The position numbers were made by a program, and so were the translations under genes. Shown one piece after another: positions 30,241 through 40,848 of a DNA stretch of 64,000 bases (position 1 is its first letter; each line of letters begins with the position of its first letter). This DNA comes from Procambarus clarkii (taxonomy: Eukaryota; Arthropoda; Malacostraca; Decapoda; Cambaridae), in the NCBI RefSeq assembly GCF_040958095.1, contig NC_091158.1, positions 41,186,647 to 41,250,646 on the forward strand. The letters run 5' to 3'. A model generated the notes under the pieces. The model worked only from the letters and a program-made list of their open reading frames with translations. It was not told the origin of the DNA and did no database searches.

Positions 30241-30653
30241 ACTCACCTAGTTGTACTCACCTAGTTGTACTCACCTAGTTGTGCTTGCGGGGGTTGAGCT
30301 CTGGCTCTTTGGTCCCGCCTCTCAACCGTCAATCAACAGGTGTACAGGTTCTTGAGCCTACTGGGCTCTATCATATCTACACTTGAAACTGTGTATGGAG
30401 TCAGACTCCACCACATCACTTCCAAATGCATTCCATTTGTCAACCACTCTGACACTAAAAAAGTTCTTTCTAATATCTCTGTGGCTCATTTGGGCACTCA
30501 GTTTCCACCTGTGTCCCCCTAGTGCGTGTGCCCCTTTTGTTAAATAGCCTGTCTTTATCAACCCCGTCGATTCGCTTGAGAATCTTGAATGTGGTGATCA
30601 TGTCCCCCCTAACTCTTCTGTCTTCCAACAAAGTGAGGCTCAATTCCCGTAGT
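30241..30653 (-). mobile_element. Array LINE copy F (3' end only)
   Basis: This is the 3' roughly 410 bases of the array LINE on the minus strand, with three short near-identical ACTCACCTAGTTGTG starts in tandem at 30241-30285. The coding remnant (30358-30685) includes KNFFSVRVVDKWNAFGSDVV, the family C-terminal motif. The sequence stops at 30653 against a 62-bp tandem repeat. Confidence 0.8.
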
Positions 30654-30836
30654 CGAAGTCTACAGTGCCCAACCACAGTGCTCAACTAGCCCACTTGGCT
30701 AGTACCTTCCAGAATCGAAGTCTACAGCGCCCAACCACAGTGCTCACCTAGCCTCACTGGCTAGCACCTCCAGGAGAGAAGTCTATAACACTCAACAGCA
30801 GCGCTCAACTAGCCCACTTAGCTAGCACCTTCAGGT
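30654..30836. repeat. Tandem repeat, about three 62-bp units
   Basis: Units start at about 30654, 30716 and 30777, each beginning GAAGTCTA and containing CTAGC..CACTTGGCTAG-type sequence. They are diverged by point changes. No coding role is visible. Confidence 0.75.
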
Positions 30837-31001
30837 CGACCCAAGTCTTCCACTGTCCCGACTTCACTGACTCCCATCCCTCGTCCGTGTTACTCGTCAT
30901 CTTTCAGCCTGGCCGACTACAAGATGGGAAATTGATTAATGGGAGGGTCAACTGCTGTAGTTCGGCCACTGAATCGTAGATGGCGCCAAGGTCCGTGACA
31001 G
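30837..31001. other. Unassigned sequence
   Basis: I recognise no coding or repeat structure here. Confidence 0.4.
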
Positions 31002-31145
31002 AAGTGATGTGGTGGAGGCAGACTGCATGCACAGTTCCAAGTGTAGATATGATTGAGCGACTAGGCTAAGGAACCTGTTCACCAGTTGAAAGGCGGGGAC
31101 CAAAGAGCCAGAGCTCAACCCCTGCAAGCACAACTAGGTAAGTAC
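31002..31145 (+). mobile_element. 3' end of an array-type LINE, plus strand
   Basis: This is the reverse complement of the terminal roughly 140 bases of copies A-F (GAGCCAGAGCTCAACCCC and CACAACTAGGTAAGTAC). It ends in a weak CA-rich tail (ACATACACAAG) directly before LINE copy G, so the tail-to-start junction of the array is repeated here on the other strand. Confidence 0.72.
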
Positions 31146-31210
31146 ATACACAAGAAACACAGGTAGCGACAACAAACTTTTTAAGGCAGCATGTCAGGGA
31201 ATCCACAAGC

Positions 31211-32811
31211 GTGAAAGGAATCGATGAACAAGCGAGACTCGAACTAGTCTTCACTCTGAACGACTCCGACATAAGAGAAATCGGTTTTGAGGCCCCAGTA
31301 GGAATGAGCAACCACAGTGTACTGAAGGTTGAGTATCTGGTTGAAGAAGGGTTAATGAACTCGAGGAGGGGAACTGAAACAAATTATTCATGGCTGTCAT
31401 TCCGAAATGGAAACTGTGAGGAGATAAGAAAATTCCTAACAGATGTTACATGGGAAACAGTGCTCAGGGGAAACACGGCCCAAGACATGATGGAATACAT
31501 CACGCAGAAGTGTAAGGAGACAGCAGACAAGTTTGTCCCGGTTCAAAAGGATAAGAATGAAATACAGATGAGAAACCCATGGTTTAATCAGAGATGTAGG
31601 CTAGCTAAGCAGCAAAGTAAAAGGGCGTGGAGAAACTACAAAAATAACCGGACACTGGAGAGCAGAGAAAGATACCAGAGAGCCAGGAATGAATATGTCA
31701 GGTTGAGAAGAGAGGCAGAAGGGCTATACGAAAATGACATCACAAGCAAGGCAAAGACTCAACCTAAATTACTGCACAGCCACATCTGGAGAAAAGAGCA
31801 GTAAAGGAACAGGTAATGAAAATGAGGATAGGGGCAGACAGGTTCACAACAAATGACAAGGAAGTGTGCAAGGAACTGAATAGGAAATTCAAAAAGGTCA
31901 TCACATTAGAGCAAGGAGAAGTACCAGAGATAGGAGAGGAAATAGTTAACCAGGCACAACTAGAAGAGTGTGAGAGTACCAGTGGGGATGGAAGGAAGCT
32001 TTTGCTAGAGTTGGTTGTGACAAAGGCTATATGCTCAGAGGGAATCTCCCCTCTGATACTAAAGGAAGGAGCAGAAGTATGGTGCCTTCCACTCTCCCTA
32101 ATGTATAACAAATCACTGGTAACAGGGGAATTGCCAAAAATTTGGAAGAAGGTTAATGTAGTCCCGATATACAGAGGGGAAAGACAAGAGGAACTGAATT
32201 ACAGACCAATGTCTCTAACTTGCATACCATGCAAGCTGTTGGAGAAGCTTGTGCGTAAGAAGCTAGTGGATCATCTGAAGATAAAGAACTTTGTAACACA
32301 ACATCAACATAGGTTCAGGGATGGCAAGTCCTGCCTCACAGGATTAATTGAATCCTACGACAAGGCAAAAAAAAAAAAAAATCAGGCAAGAAAGAGAGGG
32401 GTGGGCAGACTGCATATTTTTGGATGGCCAGAAAGCCTTTGACACAGTGCAACACAAGAGGCTTGTGCAAAAGCTGGAGATGTAGACACGAGTGAAAGGG
32501 AAGGTACTCCATTGGATAAGGGAGTACCTAAGCACCAGAAGACAGCGAGTCACTGTGAGGGGTGAGGTCTCAGATTGGAGAGGCGTCACCAGTGGAGTGC
32601 TGCAGGGGGTCAGTCTTGGACCTATACTGTTTTTGATATATGTAAATGATCTCCCAGAGGATACAGAATCATTTCTCTCAATGTTTGCTGACGATGCCAA
32701 AAATATGAGGATTAAAACAGAATAAAATAGTATGAGGCTACAAGATGACCTAGACAAACTGAATGAATGGTACAACAACTGGCTACTAAAGGCTACTACT
32801 AAAGGCTACTA
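31211..32811 (+). pseudogene. LINE copy G ORF2 fragment
   Basis: Frames at 31211-31804 (LVFTLNDSDIREIGF, RCRLAKQQSKRAWRNYKNNR), 31816-32442 (NYRPMSLTCIPCKLLEKLVR) and 32492-32725 (SGVLQGVSLGPILFLIYV, FADDAKNM) carry the end of the endonuclease and most of RT. Small deletions, an A-run expansion near 32370 and stop codons separate them. The block stops at 32811, where a piggyBac start codon abuts. Confidence 0.82.
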
Positions 32812-34709
32812 ATGGCTACTCCATCCAAGATTCCCGACGTTGTTGAAGCCTTTTCAGGGTCTTCTGATGATGATTTTGAGGTTGACGAACCTGAAAATGA
32901 TGTGTTATATGAGGTTTCCACAAGTGATGATGATATTTCGAGTGAAAGTGAGGATGAGAGTGAAGAAGAAGCCCCAGCCCCGCCACACGGGAACCGCACG
33001 TGTCCGGTACCAAAGAGGGCTAGGCTGGGTGATGAGTGGAATCGTAGCAATACTCCTCCCATCGTTGATGACTTTACTGCAAACCCTGGCCTAACAATTC
33101 CACTACCTACTACTCCATTGCAGTTTTTACAACTATTTTTCACTAGAGCAGTGGTTGAATACTTAGCGTATGAAACCAATTTGCATGCCACACACATCAT
33201 ACATCTCATGGCTGACTCAGCAAGAAAATCGTGGAAACCAGTGTCTGTGAAAGAAATGGCCTGATATTTGGCCCTGTGCATACTGATGGGCATAGTGAAG
33301 ATGCCTACAATGAGGATGTACTGGCAGACGAATCAGATGTGGCATTGTCGATTCTTCAACTTGTTTATGTCGTCTGCTCGGTTCCAACACATATCTAAGT
33401 TCTTCCACATGTACAACAAAAAAGGCGTTCCAGTGAATAATAGTGACCGATTGATAAAAGTTAGACCACTAATGGACTATTTTTCAGAAAAATTTGCATC
33501 TGTATATATCCCCAAAAAAGAATTGAGTCTCGATGAGGGTACAATGGCATGGCGCGGCCGCCTCTCTTTCAAGGTCTACAATCCCAACAAGCCTGATAAA
33601 TATGGTGTAAAATTTTATATGTTGGCCGAAGGGACATCAGGCTACATATATAAATTTGATGTGTATTGTGGAATTGGAAAACGACAGTGGAAACCGTGAT
33701 GGGTTTGATGGCACCCCTAGTCAACAAGGGTTATCATTTGTATATGGATAACTACTATAACTCGGTAAGCGTAACAGAACAATTACGTGAAGTGGGTGTT
33801 TACACATGTGGCACACTTAGACTCCAACGTGGCGCCCCCAAGGATCTGCAACAAGTGGTAAAGGGTAAAATGGCAACCGACACGACCCTATACATGAGTA
33901 AGGATAACACCTTTGTTATAGTTTGGAAGGACAAGCGCCCCGTCTCTGTCATCACCAATATCCACAATGCCGACACTACTCAAGCACAGCGCAGGAAACG
34001 CGTTCGTAAACGTGACGGGAGAACTGGACTAGAACTTGTGAAAATGAACAAACCAAAGGCCATAGTGGATTACAATAAGTTCATGAAAGGTGTTGATCAT
34101 TTTGATCAAATGGTCAAATATTATGAGTTTGCAAGAAAAACATACAAATGGACCAAGAAGATCACTTTCTATTTTCTGCAAATGGCCATGCACAATGCAT
34201 ACGCATTGTATAACCACTACTCAACAGACACAAAAAAACTAACACTATTTGAGTATCACGCAGTAGGAATAAAAGCCTTATTGGCGTGGAACAGCGAGGA
34301 CTGGCCAACAACAACAAGCATACCACATGTTCCCGACATAGATGCCAGCGCAGCTCCTCCTGCTGACGCGGCAGTTTCAACACCCGGGCCATCTGGTGCG
34401 AGGCGTCCTCTGTTCACCTCAACACTTCAAGCCCACTCATCAACCACAAATTCTGAAATGGACATTGAGGACATAGAACCACTTGATGTTTCTGATTTCA
34501 TAGAAGATTCTACTACAAGTTTGGTGGTTCCTGTAGAAGACAATATTCCTCCAGTGCATCCAAGAAATAGAAGAATTATAGATTCAGAACAACGTCTGAA
34601 CTACAAGTTGACGCATGAAATCGTGAACTTGGCTAAAAAAAAGAAGATGCCGTATTTGTTTCAAGTCTGGCATAAGGAGGGACGTGCGACTTGGATGCAA
34701 AACTTGTGA
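32812..34709 (+). pseudogene. piggyBac transposase (one stop, one frameshift)
   Basis: The ATG at 32812 starts an acidic N-terminus. A TGA at 33262-33264 interrupts, and the same frame continues at 33268-33699. A one-base shift near 33690 leads to 33666-34709. All three catalytic Asp regions of DDE/D piggyBac transposases are visible: SLDEGTMAWRGR, LYMDNYYNS and VDYNKFMKGVDHFDQ. The C-terminus ends YLFQVWHKEGRATWMQ without the cysteine-rich finger typical of many piggyBac proteins. It would excise and insert DNA at TTAA without footprints if intact. Confidence 0.87.
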
Positions 34710-34959
34710 TGTGGCACTGTGCGCTGCGCCTTGCTACACAAGGTACCACCGAAGAAAGATATTTTGGGTGGAGAAAAAATAACCACCGCCAACAGCTTCA
34801 CTCCACCTAAGAAACATCAGATGAGCAACTTCAGGATCAGAAGCCTGAAGATGGTGGAGTGAAGAAAAAATGCTCAACTGTTGATCTTCAATTAACATAG
34901 ACACGGTAAGTACACCTATTTGGAATTTTTTATCATCTATAAGAAGTTATATTATATAC

Positions 34960-35800
34960 GTTTTGTAGAGAATTTATTTGCGAATTTTTTGGTACCAGAA
35001 TGAATATTATATCACATAAACCTCTATGAGTAAAAAAAAAAAAACACAAAGTATGTTTGGGGGTGTGGCTCTGGGTGTGGCGGTCGTGTGACAGTGGGTT
35101 CCCTTTAGCCGTTGATATATCCAACACGTGGGAAATATTTGTATGTGTTATGTATATGTCTGTGTAGGAAATTTTACTGCGATCACTGTGATACAAATTA
35201 TAAAATGTTTCAACAAGTATAAACATGAGAAACATCAAACGAACGAAAACAATGCGTTTGTTTCTGCCGCGAACGCATACTGAGCGACGTGGTTCTATAT
35301 TTGGCGCTTCTCTTACACATGCTTTGTACAATTGTTATACATTTCATCTTATAGAAAATTGTATTGCGAACACATTGGTATAAAAAAGAAATACGTATAT
35401 AGAAAAGTAGGGTCAGGAAACGTATAAATGTATAAACTTTCCAAGCATGATTTCCCCCCTGTGTTTTCGCCAGTGCGCTCGCGGCTAACTACTCTCCACT
35501 TCCCACACTCTTGCGGGTGGGCAATTACCTTTATTATACATTCATATGCATATGTCCGTGTAGAGAATGTTATTGCGATTCCAATAATACCACAATTAGC
35601 AATGTAGGACAACTGTAGGCTTCGCAACCATTAAGAGAGTGGAAACATTTTGTTGCTGTTTGGCGCTCTCGGCGAGTGATCTCAATAGTTTTTTATTTGG
35701 TGTTGATAGTCCTTATGCTTGGGCGGCTCTTTATAGGTATGCTCTTATAGACAATTTCATTGCGAACACAGTGATACCAAATTTAAATACGTGCGCTTTC
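34960..35800. repeat. Degenerate tandem repeat of about 195 bp in the piggyBac 3' region
   Basis: A motif like TATAGA-AAT-T-ATTGCGA-CAC-GTGATAC recurs near 34966, 35164, 35350, 35560 and 35745, each time followed by a short GCGCTC-type segment. The spacing is 186-207 bases. No reading frame is shared. Confidence 0.55.
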
Positions 35801-35922
35801 AATTATTGTCAGGACAGTCAAAAGAGTGTACACTTTTTTGGTCTTACCGCGTAGGCGCGCGAAGCACTGAAAGCATCTAGGGTATTATTTTTTTTTGAGC
35901 GCCGAGAGCGCGAAAGTGTTAA

Positions 35923-36136
35923 ACCAGAGTAAATGTAAGAAAATAAAACTAGGCGGTGGAAACAGGAGCCCTGACAGAGGATACAGAATGGGAGATGAAG
36001 CACTTCATGAAACGGACAGAGAGAAAGATTTAGGAGTTGATATCACAACAAACCTGTCTCCTGAAGCCCACATAGAAATAATTACATCTGTGGCATACGC
36101 GAGGCTGGCTAGCATCAAAACCACTCATCAGGACCT
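35923..36136 (+). pseudogene. LINE copy G, middle block
   Basis: It encodes NQSKCKKIKLGGGNRSPDRG and DLGVDITTNLSPEAHIE, the region just after the RT palm in array copies. It continues the frame lost at 32811 after a gap made by the piggyBac. It stops at 36136 against a DNA element. Confidence 0.8.
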
Positions 36137-36914
36137 AGATTCAGGAAGCTCTGTGTATTTCTTCGTAAGTGGGTTTGCTACGAAGGTTCCTAAGTGCGCC
36201 CTAAGAAGATGCTTAGGTGCGATTCAATAAGGTATACTTAGGAAGAAAATTGTTGGTTCACCTGCGTGCCGATAGAGGTCACTACTGCGTTTCGTTTGGC
36301 CAATCAGAGAGCAGCAACATTCTTCATATTGAAGATTTAGCGCTGGCTTATCGGAGCTCAACTGCCTCCTATTTACGTCGAATTTTCTTATAAAATTAGT
36401 ATATTTCGAAGTAAAACAATGTTTTTTCAACTTCTACAGCCAGCACCGACATTGTAGTAAACAAATATGTTACATTTGTTGTTTACCTACGTAATTCTAA
36501 GAGATACTGTGTAGCTGTCCTTGTTGCTCGGAAGATGCGCTGACAATTATTGTATATATTTACTGAATTTACCCAAGGGCCACTAACTATCTAGTGACCT
36601 CGAAGAGGACAGAAAGCCGGCGGCTTGTTAAAGGGCTCGCCAATTGTCTTAATGATGTTTTTTAGCTGGAATTTGGCATTTACGGCTTAAGGGGGTAGGC
36701 GGTTCCATGGGTTTATAGCCCTCTTGGTGGAAAAAAAAAACATGTTTTCAGTCCTACTTCAGAGAACATACTCTCCAACACTATATCTGTGATTGTCCTG
36801 TTATCAGTGACTTCATACCAAATGGTATGAGGTATTTTGAGCTCTGTAATTACTTCATACACTCAGGAATATTGGAAGATATTCTTGTGCTGCACCCAGA
36901 TTTTGCCAGTGGAG

Positions 36915-37374
36915 GCTAATAGATCAGCATTAAGTATTTTGTTCTCTCCTAATTCCATGTATGACTGGCCATCATGTGAGGTGAGGATGTTGGGTGAGCT
37001 TGTAGCTGGTTTTTGATCTACACTGTGTGGTCCTTTATACAGAATAGGGAAGCAGCACATTGCTGTGTATACCTAAACATGTTTAAAAATACATTGTTTG
37101 AGAGGAGTTTTGTAGAAACTGGTAAGAGTAATTATAATATAATGTTTCCATGATTCAGTGCTTACCTCTTGTGAAAATTGCTTAGAGTTGTTTAGTCAGA
37201 GTTTATTTGTTTTTTGTATTGAGGCTGGTATTTTCTAAATTGATTCCATGTACAGTATGTCTAACCATCCTGTGAGATGGGAGTATTTGATAAACTTATA
37301 GCTAGTTTTTTATCTACACTGTGTAATATTCCATATAGAATAGGGTAGCAGCACATTGCTGTGTATACCTAATC
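36915..37374. repeat. Diverged direct repeat, about 160 bp, two units
   Basis: 36915-37077 and 37222-37374 share TTCCATGTA, CATC-TGTGAG, TTTTTGATCTACACTGTGT-like sequence and GCAGCACATTGCTGTGTATA. They lie inside the non-coding DNA element. Confidence 0.6.
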
Positions 37375-37749
37375 TTCTTAATAAAAAAAATCAGTAATAA
37401 AGATTTTAAATTATAGTTTGTATTATTACAAATACAGTACTGTATTATCCTTATTAAATCATGTTGACCATGGATCATTAAGATCTCATGTTGATATGTA
37501 TTAGTCATATTTCTTTTGAACTGCTAATCCATGCTAATCATTCATTAAATTGTGCATTATGTCTCAATTTTTCACTTCCTTGGATATACTGTACAGTACA
37601 AAAAGATAGGATAAAAATAAACCAGTAATATTTCTTTCATTATATTTTTCATTTAAATAACTGCATCAATATTTTTTCAGCTGACAGGATTTGTTTTCCC
37701 ATACAGGTGCATTATTTGTTAAAAAAAAATTGGTTTATTGTTACACACA

Positions 37750-37799
37750 ATGGTGCTACATAGCCTTCCCAGCTTGGTGCCTTCTTTTAATACTTACTG
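37750..37799 (+). mobile_element. 3'-end fragment of the I-like LINE
   Basis: GGTGCTACATAGCCTTCCCA followed by TTGGTGCCTTCTTTTAATAC matches the 3' end at 7926-7975. Only about 50 bases are present. Confidence 0.65.
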
Positions 37800-37802
37800 A
37801 TA

Positions 37803-38346
37803 AAAAAATAAATAATAAATACATTTTATTCAGGAAAAGTACATACAGTTGATTTACAAACATAATGTTGGATTTATAGGCAGAGCTAGTACATACAATA
37901 CCTAAAGCCACTAATACTCATAGCATTTCGGGCAAGGTGTGGGGGGAAAAAAACACTGACTAAAACTTAATAGTAATCGGGATTAAGTATAAATTGTGTT
38001 GAAAGAAGGAATAAAAAATACAAAAAGGGGGTTAACATAGCATAAATCAGCAATTGCACATGTTGGTGAACAGCGTTGTTTAAAAAATAGCAAGACATGG
38101 GTTGACATTTAGGAGGTAAGTTAGGTTACATGGAGTTAATTAGGCAGTACTTGGTTTAACTCTTAAACTGGTTGAGAGAGGTACAGCCTTTGACATGATT
38201 CGGGAGGTCATTCCACATTCTGGGTCCCTTGATTTGTAGAGCACTTCTAGTTTGGTTACACACAGCCAAATTGAGTAACAGGAAGAGGTCTTGGACACAA
38301 ATTTGTTCCATGCTAAATGTAGAGGAATCAGCTGAGTATTCCTCAA
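37803..38346 (-). mobile_element. 3' end of another CR1-like LINE
   Basis: On the minus strand the frame at 38140-38346 has CGMTSRIMSKAVPLSTSL, a shifted form of the conserved WNDLP..C-SLNQFK C-terminal motif of CR1-like LINEs. It is followed by a 3' region ending in CTGAATAAAATG and TATT repeats near 37803. The match is by eye only. Confidence 0.5.
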
Positions 38347-38420
38347 ATAAAATAATTTGCCTCAGCTTATAAGGTAAATAAAATAAGCATTTCTCAAATA
38401 AGTAGCTGCCTCACCTCACT

Positions 38421-38466
38421 GCTACATAGCCTTCCCGGCATGGTGCCTTCTTTTGATAATTACTTG
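38421..38466 (+). mobile_element. Second 3'-end fragment of the I-like LINE
   Basis: GCTACATAGCCTTCCCGGC through TTTGATAATTACTTG matches the I-like LINE 3' end again. It is a very short 5'-truncated copy or tail. Confidence 0.62.
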
Positions 38467-38499
38467 TTCCACACCCAAATTGTTTAACAGGAAGAGGTC

Positions 38500-39100
38500 T
38501 TGGACCCCTACTTCCCTCTCTCTTTTTTAATAATCTATATAGTCATAATTATAGCTTTAAGTATTCAATGAATAAAGTTTTTGACATTTTTACCCTTTTC
38601 CTTACCTAACATCATTTGTGCAGCATATTTTTATTTTATGTCTCACCCAGATTTAATTTCAAAATAAAACCAAATTAAATAAATTAGAAATGGGTATGTA
38701 TAGCTAAGGTACACCCTTACTACTAGGTGAACAGGGGCATTTGGTGATAGTAAATGATCCCATCAGGCAGGGCTCATCACCTTCTCTCATATTTCATGTT
38801 CACCAGTGTTTATTTACTTAATAACTACGGGTATAATATCTTGCTATTATAAAACTAATTCTACTATCATCAAACACATATTTACTTCAAGTTTCAAGCA
38901 GAGAATGCATATATAACTAACACGAAGGATTCCTCTTCACTAGATTAACCAGCTATAATATTTTGGTAATGTTCCAATATCATAAATCGATCCCAGTGTT
39001 TTGTAGTAGAGAAAAAAATGACTTATATCCAGTTTATGTAAAGCTACGAGTGGTCGAAACCACACTTAAATCCCGGAATGAACTTACGAAGGTTTTTCCA
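38500..39100. other. AT-rich sequence, nothing recognised
   Basis: This is interior sequence of the 36137-39210 element. I find no coding frame of note. Confidence 0.4.
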
Positions 39101-39210
39101 CTTAGGGTAGTTAATTGAATACGGACGTAGCCGCCACGAAGGCGGTAAGACGGAAAACGCTCCTAGCTAAGAGGAAAAACCTTCGTAAGTACCTTCCTGA
39201 ATCCGGACAC

Positions 39211-39593
39211 AGGAACCTGAGTAAGGAATCATTCAGAACATTGTATACCACATATGTAAGACCAATCCTGAAGTATGAGGCCCCAGCATATAGCCCGTAC
39301 CTTGTCAAGCACAAGACTAAGCTGGAAAAAGTTCAGAGGTATGCCACTAGGCTAGTCCCTGAACTAAGAGGCATGAGTTGTAAGGAAAGGCTGCGTGAAA
39401 TGCAAATCTCACGACACTAGAAGACAGAAGAGTAAGGGGAGACATGATCACAACCTACAAAATTCTCAGAGGAATTGACAAGGTAGAAAAGGATAAATTG
39501 TTTAACACGGGAGGTACACGAACAAGGGGACACAGGTGGAGACTGAGTACCCAAATGAGCCACAGGGACATTAGAAAGAACTTTTTCAGTCAA
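39211..39593 (+). pseudogene. LINE copy G, last block
   Basis: It encodes RNLSKESFRTLYTTYVRPIL, SPYLVKHKTKLEKVQRYATR and, after a one-base shift, the segment ending KNFFS, the C-terminal part of the array LINE ORF2. It continues directly from 36136. The family sequence stops at about 39593, where piggyBac element 2 begins. Confidence 0.8.
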
Positions 39594-40309
39594 AAACGAA
39601 AGCCAAAACGAAAGGAAATGCCTGTGTTTGACACTGCTATGCAAGTTGGTGATTGCGAGGTAAGAAAAAGTGCTGCAATGCTTTAAGTGCGGTGGAAAGA
39701 CAGACGTGAAGTGAACATGTTCACCACCATTCACCCTGGAACACTGGTGGACAGTGCAAGGTGAACAGAACAACAAAGCAAATAATATATAAGCCAGATT
39801 GTGTGATGGACTACAACATCAACATGCGTTTAGTTGATAAATGTGACATGATGGTGGGTGCTGTAGAGTGTGTACGGAAAACAGTGAAGTGGACAAAGAA
39901 AATGATTTTTCTCCTTATTGACGTAACAATGTTGAACAGTTACAACATGTTTCTTGTGAAGACAGGTAGAAAACCATATTTCCGTTCGTTTAGTTTTCAA
40001 GTTGTGAAACAGTTACTAGGTAAATTTGGCAAGGACACACCTGGCATACAAAGACACATTCGAGACCCAATATTGAACCATGCTCCTGCACCCAGGCTTG
40101 CTTACAGGGAGGCCTTTCTGATACACCAAATCAAGAAATTACCACCAACTGGAGCTCGTGCAGCAGGCCAGCGTCGGTGTGTTGTGTGTTCCAGTACCAA
40201 ATTGAGGCCACAGAAACGTAAATTGGTGTTGACATGGTGCGAAGCGTGTGCCGTCCCTCTGTGCCATATCGACTGTTTCGCACAGTATCACAGTCTCCAG
40301 GACTACTAA
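39594..40309 (+). pseudogene. piggyBac transposase C-terminal part with cysteine-rich finger
   Basis: After a broken lead-in, the frame at 39761-40309 carries the third catalytic region (VMDYNINMRLVDKCDMM) and a VKWTKKMIFLLIDVTMLNSY helix. It ends with a cysteine-rich domain, CVVCSS..WCEACAVPLCHIDC. This finger is typical of piggyBac transposases and is absent from element 1. The first two catalytic Asp regions are missing. The protein is clearly from a different piggyBac lineage than element 1. Confidence 0.82.
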
Positions 40310-40838
40310 ATGTGTAATTCTTTGGTAAATAAATGTACATATCAAGTTAATTTTTGTGTTTATATTGAAAAAACAAATACATTGAATATTTCCTGTAAAT
40401 TATACCATTTTGGTGGGCATACTTGTGACACTAATATGTGAGCGCCTAGTGAGTTTATACCATTTTTATTATAATACAACGTCTATTGCTAATAATTGGA
40501 ACAATACTAGCGAAAAAAAATTGTGTAAAATGACCCAAAAATACTGTAAATAATTCCGCGAAAATAAATTCACGGCAACTGGGGCCGCGTGAGCGGCCAT
40601 GAGTGACGGCTGGCTGACGCAGTACCCTTGAGCGCTCACGTTCTGTGACGTCATCGGCCAACTTCTCGGCTCAATTGTGTCATTGGTATGTATAATAGAA
40701 TTTTTTTTATTATTTTTCCCGTGCTCAGGGGACTCAAATTAACATGTTTAGAAAACGAAAAAAAAAATTTGAATTATTTTTTTTCTTGCTCACAGGGATG
40801 TAAATGTCCCCAGGGCCCCTGAGCAGTGTAAGGGTTAA
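39594..40838 (+). mobile_element. piggyBac element 2, 5'-truncated
   Basis: The 3' part of a piggyBac element ends GTGTAAGGG against TTAA (40835-40838). A subterminal inverted pair (TGCTCAGGGGAC near 40722 and CCCCTGAGCA near 40823) is visible. The left flank is LINE copy G and the right flank is an L1/Tx1-like LINE, so the left end and some flanking DNA were lost together. Confidence 0.78.
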
Positions 40839-40848
40839 AGGAGCCTTT

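Larger units (their letters stand above)
32812..35922 (+). mobile_element. piggyBac element 1, left end missing
   Basis: It contains a transposase gene and about 1.2 kb of 3' non-coding sequence that ends GAAAGTG against TTAA (35919-35922), the canonical piggyBac target. LINE copy G resumes right after. No left terminal repeat or TTAA precedes the start codon, so the left end was deleted. The junction at 32789-32820 holds three GGCTACT repeats, pointing to microhomology. Confidence 0.83.
36137..39210. mobile_element. Non-coding DNA element with inverted ends, 3.07 kb
   Basis: LINE copy G sequence CAGGACCT (36129-36136) and AGGAACCT (39211-39218) flank it as an approximate 8-bp duplication. 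The left end has GATTCAGGAAG and the right end its complement CTTCCTGAATC. A second pair, CTTCGTAAG and CTTACGAAG, lies just inside. The interior is AT-rich and contains short LINE 3' ends but no transposase. An 8-bp duplication would suit a hAT-like origin; this is uncertain. Confidence 0.55.
31146..39593 (+). mobile_element. LINE copy G (array-type CR1-like), split by two insertions
   Basis: Three blocks, 31146-32811, 35923-36136 and 39211-39593, read as one 5'-truncated LINE in order. They cover endonuclease C-terminus to RT, then the NQSKCKKIKLGGGNR region, then YTTYVRPILKYEAPAYSPYL to the C-terminal motif KNFFS. A piggyBac element (32812-35922) and a non-coding DNA element (36137-39210) separate the blocks. 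The 3' end is cut by a second piggyBac at 39594. Confidence 0.83.

Noticed and set aside
36137..39210. A host gene or exon in the LINE-poor stretch
   Set aside because: The sequence is AT-rich with many stops. No frame shows domain motifs, and the flanks show that it is an insertion inside a LINE.
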